From assembly GCA_947561585.1 (NCBI GenBank), contig CANNZV010002489.1:62001-126000 (forward strand): a stretch of 64,000 bases of DNA, read 5' to 3'. How positions within the stretch are numbered: the first letter of the stretch is position 1; each line of letters begins with the position of its first letter. The notes below the pieces were generated by a model. It was not told the DNA's origin, searched no databases, and saw only the letters and a list, made by a program, of their open reading frames with translations. This document shows positions 45,168 to 58,170 of the stretch, piece after piece. Source of the stretch: Caprella mutica. Taxonomy: Eukaryota; Arthropoda; Malacostraca; Amphipoda; Caprellidae. The translations under genes were made by a program, and so were the position numbers.

Positions 45168-46867
45168 CAATTTTATTTTAGGTAATTCGCCCCGGATGGC
45201 TCTATCCTGAAGCTGTCTGTGGTGAATGGAAGAGAAGGGTGGTGGCGTCCCTTGGGTCCCGAACTGTTGTAATTTATATTATTGATTGTCTTTTTTTTCA
45301 TTTTTACCATGTTTATTATTTTTTTAACGCTACTTGCAGTTTTAGAGGATAGCGTTAAGGTTATTCTCTTCAACTACGATGTCTTAGATTTTGTGTTGGG
45401 TAGGCTCTTAGGCTTCATTTACTATCACCTCTTCATTTTCCTCTTCCATCCGTGAGTGCAGCCACCGGTGCTTGTGTCCCGTTTCGTCACATTCCTTGGT
45501 AAGTGACTGCATTCATGGAGTAGCTTTTCTGCATCCATGAGCATTGTCACCGACCGTGGTAAGTGACTTTGTTCATGGAGCCACTTCCCTTTCTGACTGC
45601 TTCTTCTAGTCTCTTGTATTAAATTTCCTTTTGACGTCAGCGATATGGCCTTTGGTTCCGAAGCAGACGTTAAACCCCTACTAAATTAATTTTAGAGAAT
45701 TCTCACACCCTTATAATTTTTTTTATATAAAACTGCCCTATTTTTCCATTAGAAAAGAAGAATGGAGTCAAAGTAGAACTCCACTGACATTTTTGTCTCT
45801 CTGTAACTTGCAAGCCTCTTCCATACCTCAGATTTATTTTGATTCACAACCACTAACTGCCATTCAAGTCCGATCACTCGATTATAATTTCCAATTTCAT
45901 CATACTAGTATTGGTAAATTTTAAAGGATTTTTTTAAAGTAACATAGGTTCATATTATTAAAAAAAATGGGTTAATTACTTGTGACAGCTCTAGGTATAT
46001 TTCACCCTAGGAAAATGCTCATTAAACTGCCTATAAGAACTTGAAAAGGCAAATACTTTTCCTTGAGATAGCTATTCGTCCAATCTGTGTACCAACAAAA
46101 GAAAAACAGACGGAATCATAGAACATTTGGACAACATTTAGAGGTGACTGGAGTCTATTAAATTTCTATCATAATAGACAAAAAATACAAATATTTATAA
46201 TATGGCAGTACAATTTAAAGATTTAATATCAAATAGGTTTATGTATATCCAGTACAAATAAGTTATTAATTAATTTTTAACATGAAATGAGGATCGGCTG
46301 GCAGAAATATCCCATTCATAAGCTATGTCCACCACTCTTGTTCAACTTTTTCCATTGACGCATGTCTTAAGTTGCATAGAATGAGGCATGTAGATTCTTT
46401 CCACATCTGGTCGTCAGTATTGTTTAAACTTTATTGCTGAGTGTCACACTCAAATTTGATCCTTCAATTATTTATAATCTAAACACTGAATACCTGGTGA
46501 AAGTGACTGTAGCTGGATCTTCTACATGCATTGACGGACTTGAAAGTGTTGCTGAGCTTGGCCTATGATACCTAATGAACTTAATAATTAGCTTATCGCT
46601 CTCAATAGAATGAAAAGATACTAAAACATTGGACGATCGGGACAATGAGTTTTAACAATTTAGCGTCCTCAAAATTTGTTTCTTAAAATTTTGTCGTTAG
46701 TAAAAGGATTTATTTTATTGGAACGAAGTATTTTCCGTACCTTTGTGAATTGGTATCAAAATATTTAAGTTATTTATTTCGATCGAAAACATAGGTATTG
46801 TGGAAATAGGACAAGGTTTTGATACATAGGGCTTATAGGTATTTACAATTGTAGTACTTGTATCCCA
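45168..46867. other. Gene-free spacer between L1 and L5
   Basis: No exon was seen. It includes a LINE-like tail at 45610-45690 and otherwise unique-looking AT-rich DNA. Confidence 0.5.
45610..45690 (+). repeat. 3' tail fragment of an unidentified non-LTR element
   Basis: AGTCTCTTGTATTAAATTTC then TTTGGTTCCGAAGCAGACG and TTAAACCCC match the piece at 19755-19830. Upstream, from about 45450, two related segments with GGTAAGTGACT and TTCATGGAG repeats may belong to the same element. Confidence 0.4.
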
Positions 46868-46958
46868 GGAGACCCCACCTTCTCGTGGTGATACTGTTAT
46901 TTACCACCTTTTTTTCATCTTTATAGAAATCTAATTTATAATCGTTATTACTGAATTG

Positions 46959-47021
46959 TTTAAGTTGAGGCCCCACCTCTTTAAGTTGAGGTTCCACCTC
47001 TTTAAGTTGAGGCCCCACCTT
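46959..47021 (+). repeat. 21-bp tandem repeat, three units
   Basis: TTTAAGTTGAGGCCCCACCT(C) is repeated three times in the L5 leader, with one unit changed to GGTTCC. Confidence 0.9.
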
Positions 47022-47039
47022 GACCACTTGTATCACTCC

Positions 47040-49047
47040 CTCCCATCGGTGAACTGCAACACTCAATAGAACAACAGAATGAACTGAAGTCTCTAATAGC
47101 CAAAGTACAGAACAAACTACAGAGCATCTCTCCAACAACTACCAAGAAAAGTAAACCAACCAACAGAAAACGATTCACTCCATTGCCAGTCAACGACCAA
47201 TTTGGAACAACCAACCCATCCCGATTCTACGAATTCTTCTTTGATGGAGATTCGAAGCGATCTGTGAATCCTTTCTTGATTGAAGAAGAAATATTCCGCA
47301 AAACCTTCGAGAAACCTAAACGCATCTTCAGTATCAACAAAAGCAAAATAATCATAGAAATGTCAAACAATAGTTCTGAAAAACATATGACATCTATAAA
47401 AGAAATAGAAAAGATTCCATGCAAGGTGTCACATTACGCTCTCTTCAACACAACCAGAGGCCTTATGTACGTCAAGCACATTAACTTCTCTGTTTAAAGC
47501 ACCCTACCTGAATTTGAAACCTGGCTCTCAGAACACTACAACATCAATAGCATTGCACTAGCTCCGTTCATAAGACCTCGAGACCCATCAACCGTTGCAA
47601 TAATAGCCACTTTCAGTGATAGCAATCTTCCCTATACCATCTACATACCTGGAGAAGAAAACGATACCAAAGTATATCCCTTCAACAACAAGCCAATGAT
47701 ATGTCACAAGTGCCAAAACTACGGTCACACAGCAGCTAGAGCAGATCTGAAACCCTGATCTGCAGGCGCTATGCTTCACCTGGCCACAAAACAGTGGACT
47801 GTGACCAAGAAACCCCTATCAAATGCCATCGCTGCCAAGAAGACCATTCTGCTGGTTCCCGAGTCTGCTCAAGATACCAAAGAGAAATGACCGCCCTCAA
47901 CATTCAATCCGAACAAATAGTCAGCCAACGACGTGCCATCCAAATAGAAAAAGATGAACATATCATACCAACCATCCAAAAAGAAGTCCTCCAAGATATC
48001 ATTGGAATAACCATGACAGAACAAGATTAGAAATCCTTCACTCCTTGGCTACTTGAGAAATGCCTCTGTGGCATTATAGGAAAAATAAAAAATGTACGAT
48101 CCATAAATAAAGAAATCTACACTGTGGGAGTGAATACCATAGAACAGAGCAAAGTTGAACTTTCTATCAAACACCTCAACCATTAACCAGTTACAACTAA
48201 AGTCAGCAACAAATTTACCTCACCAAGAGGTTTGGCTTACATTTATGACTACAACCTAAAAGACTTTGAAAATTAAAAAACCAAACTCATTGAAAGACTG
48301 CCCATAAACGATGTCAAAATAGCAACATGGATAAAATAAAAAAACCCTCGTTCAATCCCACTACTTCTTCACTTTAATCAACCAGATATTCCTTCATTCG
48401 TAAACATCCCAGGAGAGCAAGCCCTGACTCCAATCTATGAGTACAAAGATAGACTAATGCTGTGTAAACAGTGCCTTGAGTATGGTCACACTCTTAAGAG
48501 ATGTAGAAACCTCCCCAGGTGTACCGAGTGCACTTCCCTTGAACACAAAGCTGATAACTGCAACTCTGAAGAACTTCTCTGCTACCAATGTAAAGAAACT
48601 CGCTACACAGGATCCAAAAACTGCCGTGAAACCATATTTGAACAGGAAATACTTGCAATAAGAAATAAAAACAGAATCCCTCGCAATCAAGCAAAGTTAA
48701 TTTTCTTCAAAAATAATCCCAATTTCAAATCAATGAACTATAAGAAAGCAACCATTCAAGCCCCACTGCATCCCCAACCATCAACATCCAAAGATCCTCA
48801 ACCATCAACATCTAAAGAAACAACTGCAGTAACCAAACCCTCACCTCCCATTGAAGATGATTTGGAATCATATCAATGCGAACTGAAAAAGTCAAACAGA
48901 ATATCCATAAAAAAGAAAAACCAAGACCTTCAAATGTACAGAAGCCGATCAACCAGCTACCATAAATCCAAAGACGCCAGAAAAGAATCAAACACAGAAA
49001 ACAAAGAAGTAAATAGCTCACTTCAGCAAAAGCTAACCAAAAAATAA
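47040..49047 (+). pseudogene. L5 ORF1 with two zinc-knuckle modules, broken
   Basis: The first module runs from a coiled-coil-like start (QQNELKSLIAKVQ) through SRFYEFFFDG to knuckles near 47700-47870 (CHKCQNYGHT, CHRCQEDHSAGSRVC). The second, 48100-48640, ends in CKQCLEYGHTLKRC, CTECTSLEHKADNC and CYQCKETRYTGSKNC, followed by a Ser/Lys-rich tail. Between them are several stops. Two successive RNA-binding/knuckle modules in one ORF1 are unusual compared with L1-L4. Confidence 0.7.
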
Positions 49048-49054
49048 AAAAAAA

Positions 49055-49182
49055 CAATAGACAGATTTCTACAATGGAATGTCCGTGGTGTAACATCAGC
49101 CAAGCAATATACTCTCCAACTCATAGAAACTCATAAATTTTCAGTCATCGCCCTCCAGGAAACTTTCCTTGGAAATGATGTA
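49055..49182 (+). pseudogene. L5 ORF2, 5' segment (endonuclease start)
   Basis: It contains FLQWNVRGVTSAKQYTL and ALQETFLGND, the first two endonuclease motifs. It is interrupted by the pogo-like transposon inserted at a TA dinucleotide. Confidence 0.75.
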
Positions 49183-50496
49183 GGGGAGGATGGTCATCAA
49201 TGGGACAAAAAACACAGAAAGATTGATTTTTCATTTACAATGGGCAAAGTATGAAAAATTAAAAATCCATGTGTAATATAGATATTCCTTTATAAAATGA
49301 AACTAATTCGAATGCTATCACATATTTTGTTAACTAGAAAAAAATTAAATAAAAAACAAAAAAAAAATTGTCTCATTGTATAACAGCACTGGTGAACAAT
49401 GGGACATATACCCTGGTGAACGATGGGACAGTTTATCAAACTTGTATATTGTTGAGGTTATGGTCAAATTTCAAGTTTGAATTATCTCTTCATGTTGTCC
49501 CACACTCAGTTAGTTCATATAATATCAGTTTAATGTCCTCTAGCCTCACCGATGCCATGTCAGGAACATATGTATAATTAAGCTCATTGCACTCGAATCT
49601 TCGCCTAACATCAATATTTCGTATTTATCTTTTTCATGCTTTTGACCAACAGAGTACGTTTTAGAAATCGAATCAAATTTTACAAGTTCATAAACCTTCA
49701 TTTCCAACGTTTTCGGTAGAGATTTAAGTTCTTCAGACGAATGGATCAGTTCATTTAAGAGTTCTATACCAGACCAAGAACAATAGTTCACAGGCCATCT
49801 AAGGCGGAAACTTTATGAAGTGATTTCAACGGCCTTATCCTTAGTGGCACCAGCAAAAAGCTCTTCTTTCTCTGGTGTATCCGTTGCAATCATGCTGCGT
49901 CTTTTTCTTTTATCAGTGAAATTTGTTTTCTATGCATTGCTTTGTGATGACCTCAGATTGCAAAAGCCATTGAACATGGTTGAAAGTCCCGCTTCAGCTG
50001 GAAGTTTTGTTTCTACAAGAAGCCCTGAAGCTACAGTTCACGTTATTGTTTCAAAAATAGATATTTATTGATTCATATGGAGTAACTAGACAGTTTGGAT
50101 GACAATAGGGCACTGTCCCATTGTTAACCAAATTTTCTGTCCCAATGATCACCATGACGCCATTTTTAAAACATATGGGTATAACTGCTCAACTACAAAA
50201 GTATAAAGGCAATCCTTTCATATGGTCATATTTTACATATTACTTAATATTATGTAAAAATGCCGTAAACATTATATGTCAAATTAACAGATTTATAACA
50301 ATTGAAACAAAGTACGATAAATTTAGTTTTCCAACCTCTAAAACACGTTTTCGCCTAACCGCTGAATGCAATGCGAGTGAATGATCTGAAGTATGCCCAA
50401 TTTACCACTAAGATTTTGTTACAAATTACCCTCAAATAAAAAAGTTATTCAGCATGTCCCATTGTTTCCAGTGTCCCATTGATGACCATCCTCCCC
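49183..50496 (-). mobile_element. pogo/Tigger-like DNA transposon remnant with perfect 25-bp TIRs
   Basis: It is 1314 bp, flanked by TA on both sides (49181-49182 and 50497-50498). The termini begin GGGGAGGATGGTCATCAATG and are identical inverted repeats over 25 bp. On the minus strand, between about 49920 and 49550, fragments such as KRKRRSMIATDTPEKEEL and YELVKFDS resemble the C-terminal tails of pogo/Tigger/jerky-type proteins in insects. No catalytic DDE domain was recognised, so it is non-autonomous. Two further GGTGAAC(A/G)ATGGGACA words lie inside each end. Confidence 0.72.
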
Positions 50497-50498
50497 TA

Positions 50499-53400
50499 AT
50501 GGTAAAACTTCCTGGTTATAGTGGTATTTGTAGGCAAGGCCATTACAATCACAGATTCCATGGATGAGTGGCGATGTAAATCCATTCTTCTCGTCCATTT
50601 CAACAAATAACCATCAACAGCAACCATCAAGTGGTTGCAACTAATTAGTGCAACTAATCAACAATACTCCAATTACCATCGCATCCATCTATCTTCCCGG
50701 TAGAGAGCAAAACACGGCCCAATCTATAACCTCAATAATTCAACAGTTCTCAACTCCATTCCTACTTTTAGGTGATTTCAACGCTCACCACAACGTGTGG
50801 GGTATCGGTCAATCAGATGCAAGAGGAAGAATCATCAATAATGTAATGAACAACCTGCAACTGAACTGGCTTAATGATGGAAGCAACACTCACGAGTCTG
50901 GAACAGCAATAGACATATCCATATGTTCACCAAATCTTACTCCAGTTTCAACCTGGACCGCATTGAACTCAGTTTTATCAAGTGACCACCATCGCATTAT
51001 CATCTCTGTAATAGCACATGACCATAACAATACTGAAACATCACCAAGATATAACTACAAAAAAGCAAACTGGGAAAACTACACAGCTGACGCAATATGG
51101 AATAACCTACCTAGCATCAATAGCTTCAACAACAGTACTTCACTCATTTCATGTTTCTATTCAAAACTCAAGATTGCAGCTGATCACCAAATACCGCAAT
51201 ATACCCCCAAAAGATTCTACCCCAAACCCTATTGGGATGTGGAATGTAAAAGACGAAAGACAATACAAGATATATAAAAGAACAGGAAATATTGCAGATA
51301 AAATAAGCTGGAAAAAAACTAGAGCACTGACAAAGAAAACTATCCGTGAAAATAAAAAATATAACTACAAGAATACCTTAGCAAGATGAAAGTTAACATC
51401 CCAATGTCACAAATATATCAGAAACTCAGACAAATGAGAGGCCGCCCAGCACGCTCCATATCATTTCTAAAAGACTCTAATAATAATAGCTTCACATCTC
51501 CAATAGATATTGCAAACAGATTAGCCAATTCTTTCGCCTCAATATCCAGCAACGAAAATTGCTCAAATGCCTTCAATCAAATACGCATCACAGAAGAAAA
51601 TAAACCAATTGACTTCACTACAGCAATAGAAGCAGAATACAACCAACCATTCACCATCATAGAACTATCTACAGCTCTATCCTCAAGCTCTAATACTTCT
51701 CCTGATCCTGATCATATCCACTATAAAATGCTTAAAATCCTCCCCGAAAACGCACTCTCATATCTGTTAGAAATCTTCAATAGTCTTTGATCATCACTTT
51801 ATTATCCCCCAGAATGGCAAACAGCTAACATTGTACCAATTCCCAAACCTGGCAAAGATCACACTGATCCAGCAAACTACAGACCAATTGCACTTACTTG
51901 CTGCCTCGGCAAAAATAATGGAAAAACTAATAAATAGAAGACTAATTGAATACATGGAAAATAACAAATACTTCTCACCATATCCATGTGGATTCCGTAA
52001 AAATTGAGCAACAATTGACCACCTAACAAGATTAGATACCCAAATAAAATCATCTTTTTCCTCAAATAAGGTATGTGTTGGTGTATTTTTTGACCTAGCA
52101 AAAGCATATGACACAACTTGGAGGTACGGCATAATCAAGGACATGCATCGCCTTGGTTTGAGAGGTGCGTTGCCTCTGTACATCATTGAATTCCTGAAGA
52201 AGAGACTCTTCAGAATTGTGTTGGGATCAGCCATGTCGGAGGAGAAACTGCAACTGGCAGGTTGTACCACAGGGATGCATAATATCCGTTACTCTCTTTG
52301 CCTTTAAAATTAACTCCTTATCTTCTATCATCCCACCCCATATCCATCACTCGCTCTTTGTAGATGATGTCCAAATAGCTTATGCTGTCTACACCATGCA
52401 CCAAGTAATAACCACACTTCAACCAATTATAGACAAGATGACAGACTGGGCTACAGCTAACGGCTTCACCTTCTCAACTTCCAAAACTCACTGCATTACT
52501 TTTCACTCCAAACCAGATTTCCTCCAAATACCTGTACTAACTATGAATCAAATCAGACTACCTGCAAAAAAACAAGTGAAATTCCTCGGATTAACTTGGG
52601 ACCAACAACTCACATGGAAACTTCACATCAAAAACCTCATAGCATCATGCCATAAAGCTCTAAATCTGCTAAGAAGTCTCTCCTCCTTAAAATGGGGAGC
52701 AGACCATCATATTCTTATCCATACCTACCTACTTATACTGCGCCCCAAAATTGACTACGGATCATTGGTATACGGATCTGCTTCGGATGCCTTGCTTCAA
52801 CAAATCGAAGCACTCCAAAATGAAGCTCTGCGAAATCATCACCAGTCAATAACATGCAACTAAATGAACAATCTCTATCCCAAAGAAGACAAGACCTATC
52901 TGCTATGCCGTTACTTCTACAAAATCAAAAGCTTTCTCCAAAATCCTGTTCACAAAGACCTCATAAACGACAGACTTCGTCGCACCCATTCAAATGCAAT
53001 TACATCCCATAAATCAGTTATATGCCTCACTAACAACTCCCTTGCAGATCTTTAACTTCCAACCATGCAACTCAACCAGTCCTACGACACAGTACAGCTA
53101 GCATGTACTCGTGGTGTCTGCTTAGACCCAAACTAGACACAGAGTTCATTGGTCCAACCTCCAAGAAAATCAAAAGATTCTACCCCATTTTCAGAGAACA
53201 TGCAGATGTCCAATATCCCAACTACAAGCATATTTACACAGACGGATCAAAAGATATCTCAGGTGTCAGCAGTGCTGCAGTATTTGGTCACCGCTCTGAA
53301 TGTTCCACTCCCCATGCAGTGGCATCTATTTACACTGCAGAACTCATAACTCTCAAACTAGCCACTAACCTCATTACTCGCAGCCTCTTAGAAAATCATA

Positions 53401-53961
53401 ACACCAAGAAATTTCTTATTTGCACTGATTCACTGAGTGCTGTACGAGCACTCAGTGAAATACAGCCCAAAAACCAACTCTGTTACAAAATCCAAATCCT
53501 CTTCCATAACCTCCTATCAGCCAATATTGAAATAGCAATCATATGGATTCCAGGTCATAGCGGAGTTCCAGGTAAAGAACTAGCAGATCAAACCAGAAAC
53601 CCAGAATTTATACCTTTTCCCCATACCGACTGGATCCCTCTCATAAGAAGCAAGCAAATTGAAAAATGGAAAATACAATGGGAACAACAACAACTCCTAC
53701 CTCAAATCAATAGTAAAAGAACCATCAAAACCAAATATTCTCAACTTGACAAGAAAAGAAGGCGTCTTAATCAACAGATTACGCCTTAGACATACCAACT
53801 TCACTCACAGCTATCTCATGGAAAACTCTGTTGCCCGAAATGTTACACCATGTCCTTGGTGTGACAATGACGCACTTACAATAAAGCACATCTTCCTGTA
53901 CCGAGCTAACCATCGCAAGAAGCACCATCCTCAACCCTACCAACAGTCAACTCTCTCTTGA
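50499..53961 (+). pseudogene. L5 ORF2, main part (endonuclease, RT, RNase H)
   Basis: It resumes with the endonuclease (GDFNAHHNVWG, SDHHRI). The reverse transcriptase follows in several frames (FDLAKAYDTTW and FVDDVQIAY, with Phe in place of the usual Tyr). RNase H motifs are YTDGSKDISGV, TAELITL, CTDSLSAV and the PGHSGVPGKELAD segment. A C-terminal CPWCDNDALTIKHIF segment lacks the last Cys. Numerous frameshifts and stops make it non-functional. Confidence 0.82.
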
Positions 53962-53983
53962 AGCACTCTTGGGAGAGGATATC

Positions 53984-54156
53984 TGTAATATCCATTCGTT
54001 TAATATTAATTCTTTCTATGAATATTAATAATATAATTCGGGTCAAGATCAGCATGTATCTTGACTACGAACTTTGTATAACTAGCGTCTTATCAAATGG
54101 AATTTTACCTTTACAAATATATATTTCTACTACTGATTGTCTTACTGAATATTACA
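53984..54156 (+). repeat. Gypsy 5' LTR
   Basis: It begins TGTAATA and ends TATTACA, a perfect 7-bp terminal inversion. The first 100 bp differ from the 3' LTR part at 58171 at about two positions. A TTGGCGACAAAAG primer-site candidate follows at 54157. Confidence 0.88.
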
Positions 54157-54176
54157 TTGGCGACAAAAGAAAATAA

Positions 54177-54971
54177 TGGAGCAAGCACACTTTGAAAAGT
54201 TCATCATAGACGAAGAAATAGCTTCTGCAGGAAACAGATGGAACTCATACATCAGCAGATTCAAAAATATGCTGACTGCATATAGCATCACTGATGATAA
54301 TAGGAAGAAAGCGCTACTATTGCATTTTGCGGGAGAACAACTCTTTGAGATTTTACAGGAGTTTCTCGTCAGAAGACACAAATGAAGCCAACTTCGACAA
54401 AATGACAGAGTTATTAACTGCGTACTTCAGTCCCAAGAAGAATTTGGAGTACCAGATTCATCTCTTCAGGAGGATAAAACAATTGGAGAATGAATCCATT
54501 GATTCATTCCATTCGAGACTCCGTAAAGTGGCTACAACGTGTGATTTCTCTGATCTCAATAGAGAAATCAAGACTCAAATTATTCAGAATTGCAACTCAC
54601 AAAGACTTCGTCGAAAAGCACTGCGTGACGACATGTCATTGAGTGATGTTTTAGCTGCTGGACGATCATTTGAAATGGTGGAGAAACATGCTTTGGTGAT
54701 GGAGCAGGGAGACTTCATTAACAAAATCTCGAAGAAAGAATCTTCATTTCATTCGGGTAAAGAAAAGAAATGCTTCAGATGTGGGGGTAATTACCCTCAT
54801 GCGACAAAATGCCCAGCAATGGGCAAAGAGTGTTCAAAGTGCAAAAAGATGAACCACTTTGCAAAAGTATATAGATCTAAAAATTCAAGTGAAATACAGG
54901 AAATAAAAAGAAATGCTTCAACAGCTTCCGATGAAAGCTCAACTCAGGAAGAATATGTCTTCGGATTGTAA
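54177..54971 (+). pseudogene. gag: Gypsy gag, frameshifted
   Basis: The ATG at 54177 opens a capsid-like domain (frame to 54385). A frameshift moves to the frame ending at 54971, which carries a gag core and two zinc knuckles (CFRCGGNYPHATKC and a CSKCKKMNHFAKVY unit whose last Cys is Tyr). Gag would form the particle shell and bind RNA. Confidence 0.78.
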
Positions 54972-54989
54972 AGAAATAGATCGAAGTAA

Positions 54990-57900
54990 CCAAAAGTATA
55001 GATCTTATTAGAAAATATAGACACAGCATTTATTATAGACACTGGTGCTTGTGTCAATATCATTAGCAAAAAGGTATATGAAAATATAAAAAAACACGTA
55101 ATTTTGAAAAGAACAGAGACGATGTTATATCCTTTCCAAGGAAACAAGCCAATCGATTTACTAGGATCATTCTATGGACAGATAAATCATCAAGGAACGA
55201 AGGTTAAGGCTAAATTTTACGTTACTCAAAGCAATGAAAGTGGAAATTTGCTTAGTTTTAAAACAGCAGAGGATATTGGTTTAATTTAGTTAACATATCA
55301 AGTTAATGTCATTGAAAGCATTATAAATCAATATGGAAAACTATTTAATGGCATTGGAAAATATTCTGGAGGACAAATAAAGTTACACGTTGATGAAGCA
55401 GTCAAACCTGTAACAATACCTCATCGTAGAATCCCATTTCACGTTAGGAAAAAGGTTGAAGAAAAACTGAAGGAATTAGAAGAATTGGACATAATAGAGG
55501 AAGTTGAAGGGCCAACACCATGGATTTCACCTATAGTTGTAGTCCCAAAACCAGGAAAAGAAGATGAAATTCGACTTTGCATCGATATGAGAGAAGTAAA
55601 CAAAGCCATTAAGAGAGAAAGACACATCACTCCAACAATTGACGACATCATTTATGATATGAACAATGCTACGATATTCTCAAAGTTGGATTTGAACCAA
55701 GGATACCACCAATTGGAATTACACAAAGAAAGTAGATACTTGACAACATTCAGTACACCTGTTGGATTGAGACGATATAAGAGACTAAATTTTGGTAAAT
55801 CTTCCAGCATACTATTTCAACAATAATATCGAATATTCCAGGTTCGGTTAATATTAGCGACGATATCATCGTTTACGGCAAAACTGAAAGTGAGCATAAC
55901 TCAAATTTGAAGAAAACCTTAGAAAGCTTATAACTCGCTGGTCAAACTCTAAACAAAGACAAGTGTAAATTTAACTAATCTAAAATAAAATTCTTCGGTT
56001 ACATTTTCAGCAGTAAAGGAGTTCAGCCAGACCCAGATAAAGTTAAAGCTATTAAAAGTATGGAAAGACCAAGTAATGTGAGTGAATTGAGAAGTTTTCT
56101 AGGTATGATCACCTATTGTGGGAGATTCATCAAAAATTTAGCAACTCTAACTGAACCCTTAAGACAAGTCATCAAGGAAAAGAAATGGAGACGGAATGAA
56201 GAATGTCAAACCACATTTCAAAAAATTAAAGACTCTCTCAGCAATGAAACTACATTCAACTATTTCGACAAGAATAACTAGACTATTTTGAGAGTAGATG
56301 CAAGTCCGTTTGGTCTAGGAGCTCTCTTAACCCAGCGAAATACCACAAATGGAGAAGAAAAAACTGTTAATTATGCAAGCAAATCCTTAGACTAGACATA
56401 ATAACGTTACTCATAGATTGAGAGGGAGGCACTAGCTATTGTTTGTGGAATTGAGAAATTCCACATTTATTTGTACGGATAACCATTTACTGTTATTACT
56501 GACCACAAGCCGTTGGAAAAACTATTCAACAATCCAAGAGCTAAACTCCCTGCTAGAATAGAAAGATGGGTCTTAAGATGCAAGCAGTATGATTTCGATG
56601 TCAAATTTGAACCAGGCTGCAACAATCCAGCTGACTATTTATCAAGACACCCAATTGCTAATACTAAACAGATAAATAGAGAAACAGAAAATGTTGAGAA
56701 TCACTCAACTATATAATTCAAAATGCTACTACACAAGCTATTCCCAAACAAATTATAGTGGAGAAAACTTGTGAAGATACTATTTTAGCTACATTGAAAA
56801 ACATAATCAATTCTAACACTTACGACACAAAGTTACTGAATAAAAATCAAAAAGAAGATTTAAAATGTTATCTGAAAGTGAAAGAAGAAATATGCTGTTC
56901 CAATGATGGATTACTGCTACGTGGCACTAAGTTATTAATACCTACGAGCCTTCAGGCAGAAATCATAAATTTGGCTCACGAGGGACACCTGGGCATCGTA
57001 AAAACTAAATAATTATTACGAGAAAAAGTATGGTTTCCAAAATTAGACGAAATGGTTGAACAAAGAATCAAAAATTGTCTAGAATGTCAATCATGTGTTG
57101 CTGATCACACCAGACCTCCTGTGATGATGTCGCAATTACCTGAAGAGTGCTGGAGTCACCTATCTGCTGATTTCAAAGGACCACTGAGTGATGGCACTTA
57201 CATTTTAGTAATTATGGATGACTACTCAAGATATCCAGTGATAGAATTCACCAACACTTTGAAAGCAACCTCAATAATTCCAATTTTCGACAAAGTCCTC
57301 AGTGATTTCGGATTACCAAATTAAATAAGGACTGATAATGGAGCACCTTTTAATTATCAGTATTTTTAAAATTACATGAAAGAGATGGGCATCAAACATA
57401 GAAAAATAACACCACTACATCCGCAAGCAAACGGAGAATTTGAAAAATTTATGTGTATCATTGGGAAAGTTTTGAAAACATCAAAAATTGGAATAAAGAA
57501 TTGGAAATAGGAGTTATTTAAGTTTTTACGAAATTACAGATCTTGTCTTCACCTTTCCACTAAGATTCCGCCTTATGAGCTTCTACACAAACGGTAAATT
57601 CAGACTAAAATGCCTTCTATCATTAACAAGCAAGCAGACTAAGAAAGAAAGTTTGAAGTCATTTTGAATGATATGAAAGCCAAAGAAAAAATGAAATAAT
57701 ATTATGATAGGAAATGCAAAGAAAAGGAATATAAAATAAATGACTCCGTGCTAGTTAAGAAACAATCGATTAATAAATCTGAACCAGTTTATATTCCAAA
57801 ACCTATGAAAATTGTGAGTAAGAAAGGAACCATGATAACAGCAGATGATGGAAACAAGACGATCACAAGAAATTAGACATGGTTCAAGAAAATATCTCCA

Positions 57901-58020
57901 GAAATTAAATAAACTACAAACCCCAAAAACATGACAGAAAACCAGGAAAGCTATGACGATGATGATAATGAAACAATTACAACTGGAAAAAGTAACTCTA
58001 ACAATCACGAGGATTAAAAT
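54990..58020 (+). pseudogene. pol: Gypsy pol (protease, RT, RNase H, integrase), broken
   Basis: The protease motif IIDTGACVNIIS lies near 55030. The reverse transcriptase (55440-55990) has WISPIVVVPKPG, RLCIDMREVNKA and FSKLDLNQGYHQ, then a damaged catalytic region reading SDDIIVYGK with a lost upstream residue. The RNase H has VDASPFGLGALL. The integrase shows HEGHLGI and CLECQSC of the zinc domain, then DFKGPL, TDNGAPF and PQANGEFE carrying the catalytic acids. At least ten stops or frameshifts occur. Confidence 0.8.
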
Positions 58021-58170
58021 AACGTAATATCAAATGAATTCAAATAACAAGTTAGTTTAGAAGTTCAAAATAGAAATGAAGAGTAAGCTGAGCCAAGAAG
58101 AAGTGAGCGAATATCCAAACCTCCGAATAGACTTTAATATTGAGGAAAAGTCATTGAAGTTTGGGAGGGA

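Larger units (their letters stand above)
46868..53983 (+). mobile_element. LINE L5, divergent family, split by a DNA transposon and cut by gypsy
   Basis: The leader contains GACCCCACCTTCTCGTGGTG, followed by a double-module ORF1 and an endonuclease-RT-RNase H ORF2. A pogo-like transposon occupies 49183-50496. The 3' end is interrupted by a gypsy LTR at 53984, so the tail and duplication cannot be seen. Sequence similarity to L1-L4 is limited to motifs. It is the most decayed LINE here. Confidence 0.85.

Noticed and set aside
49368..50071. Plus-strand open frames inside the pogo-like element
   Set aside because: They are short and lack domains. Protein traces fit the minus strand instead.
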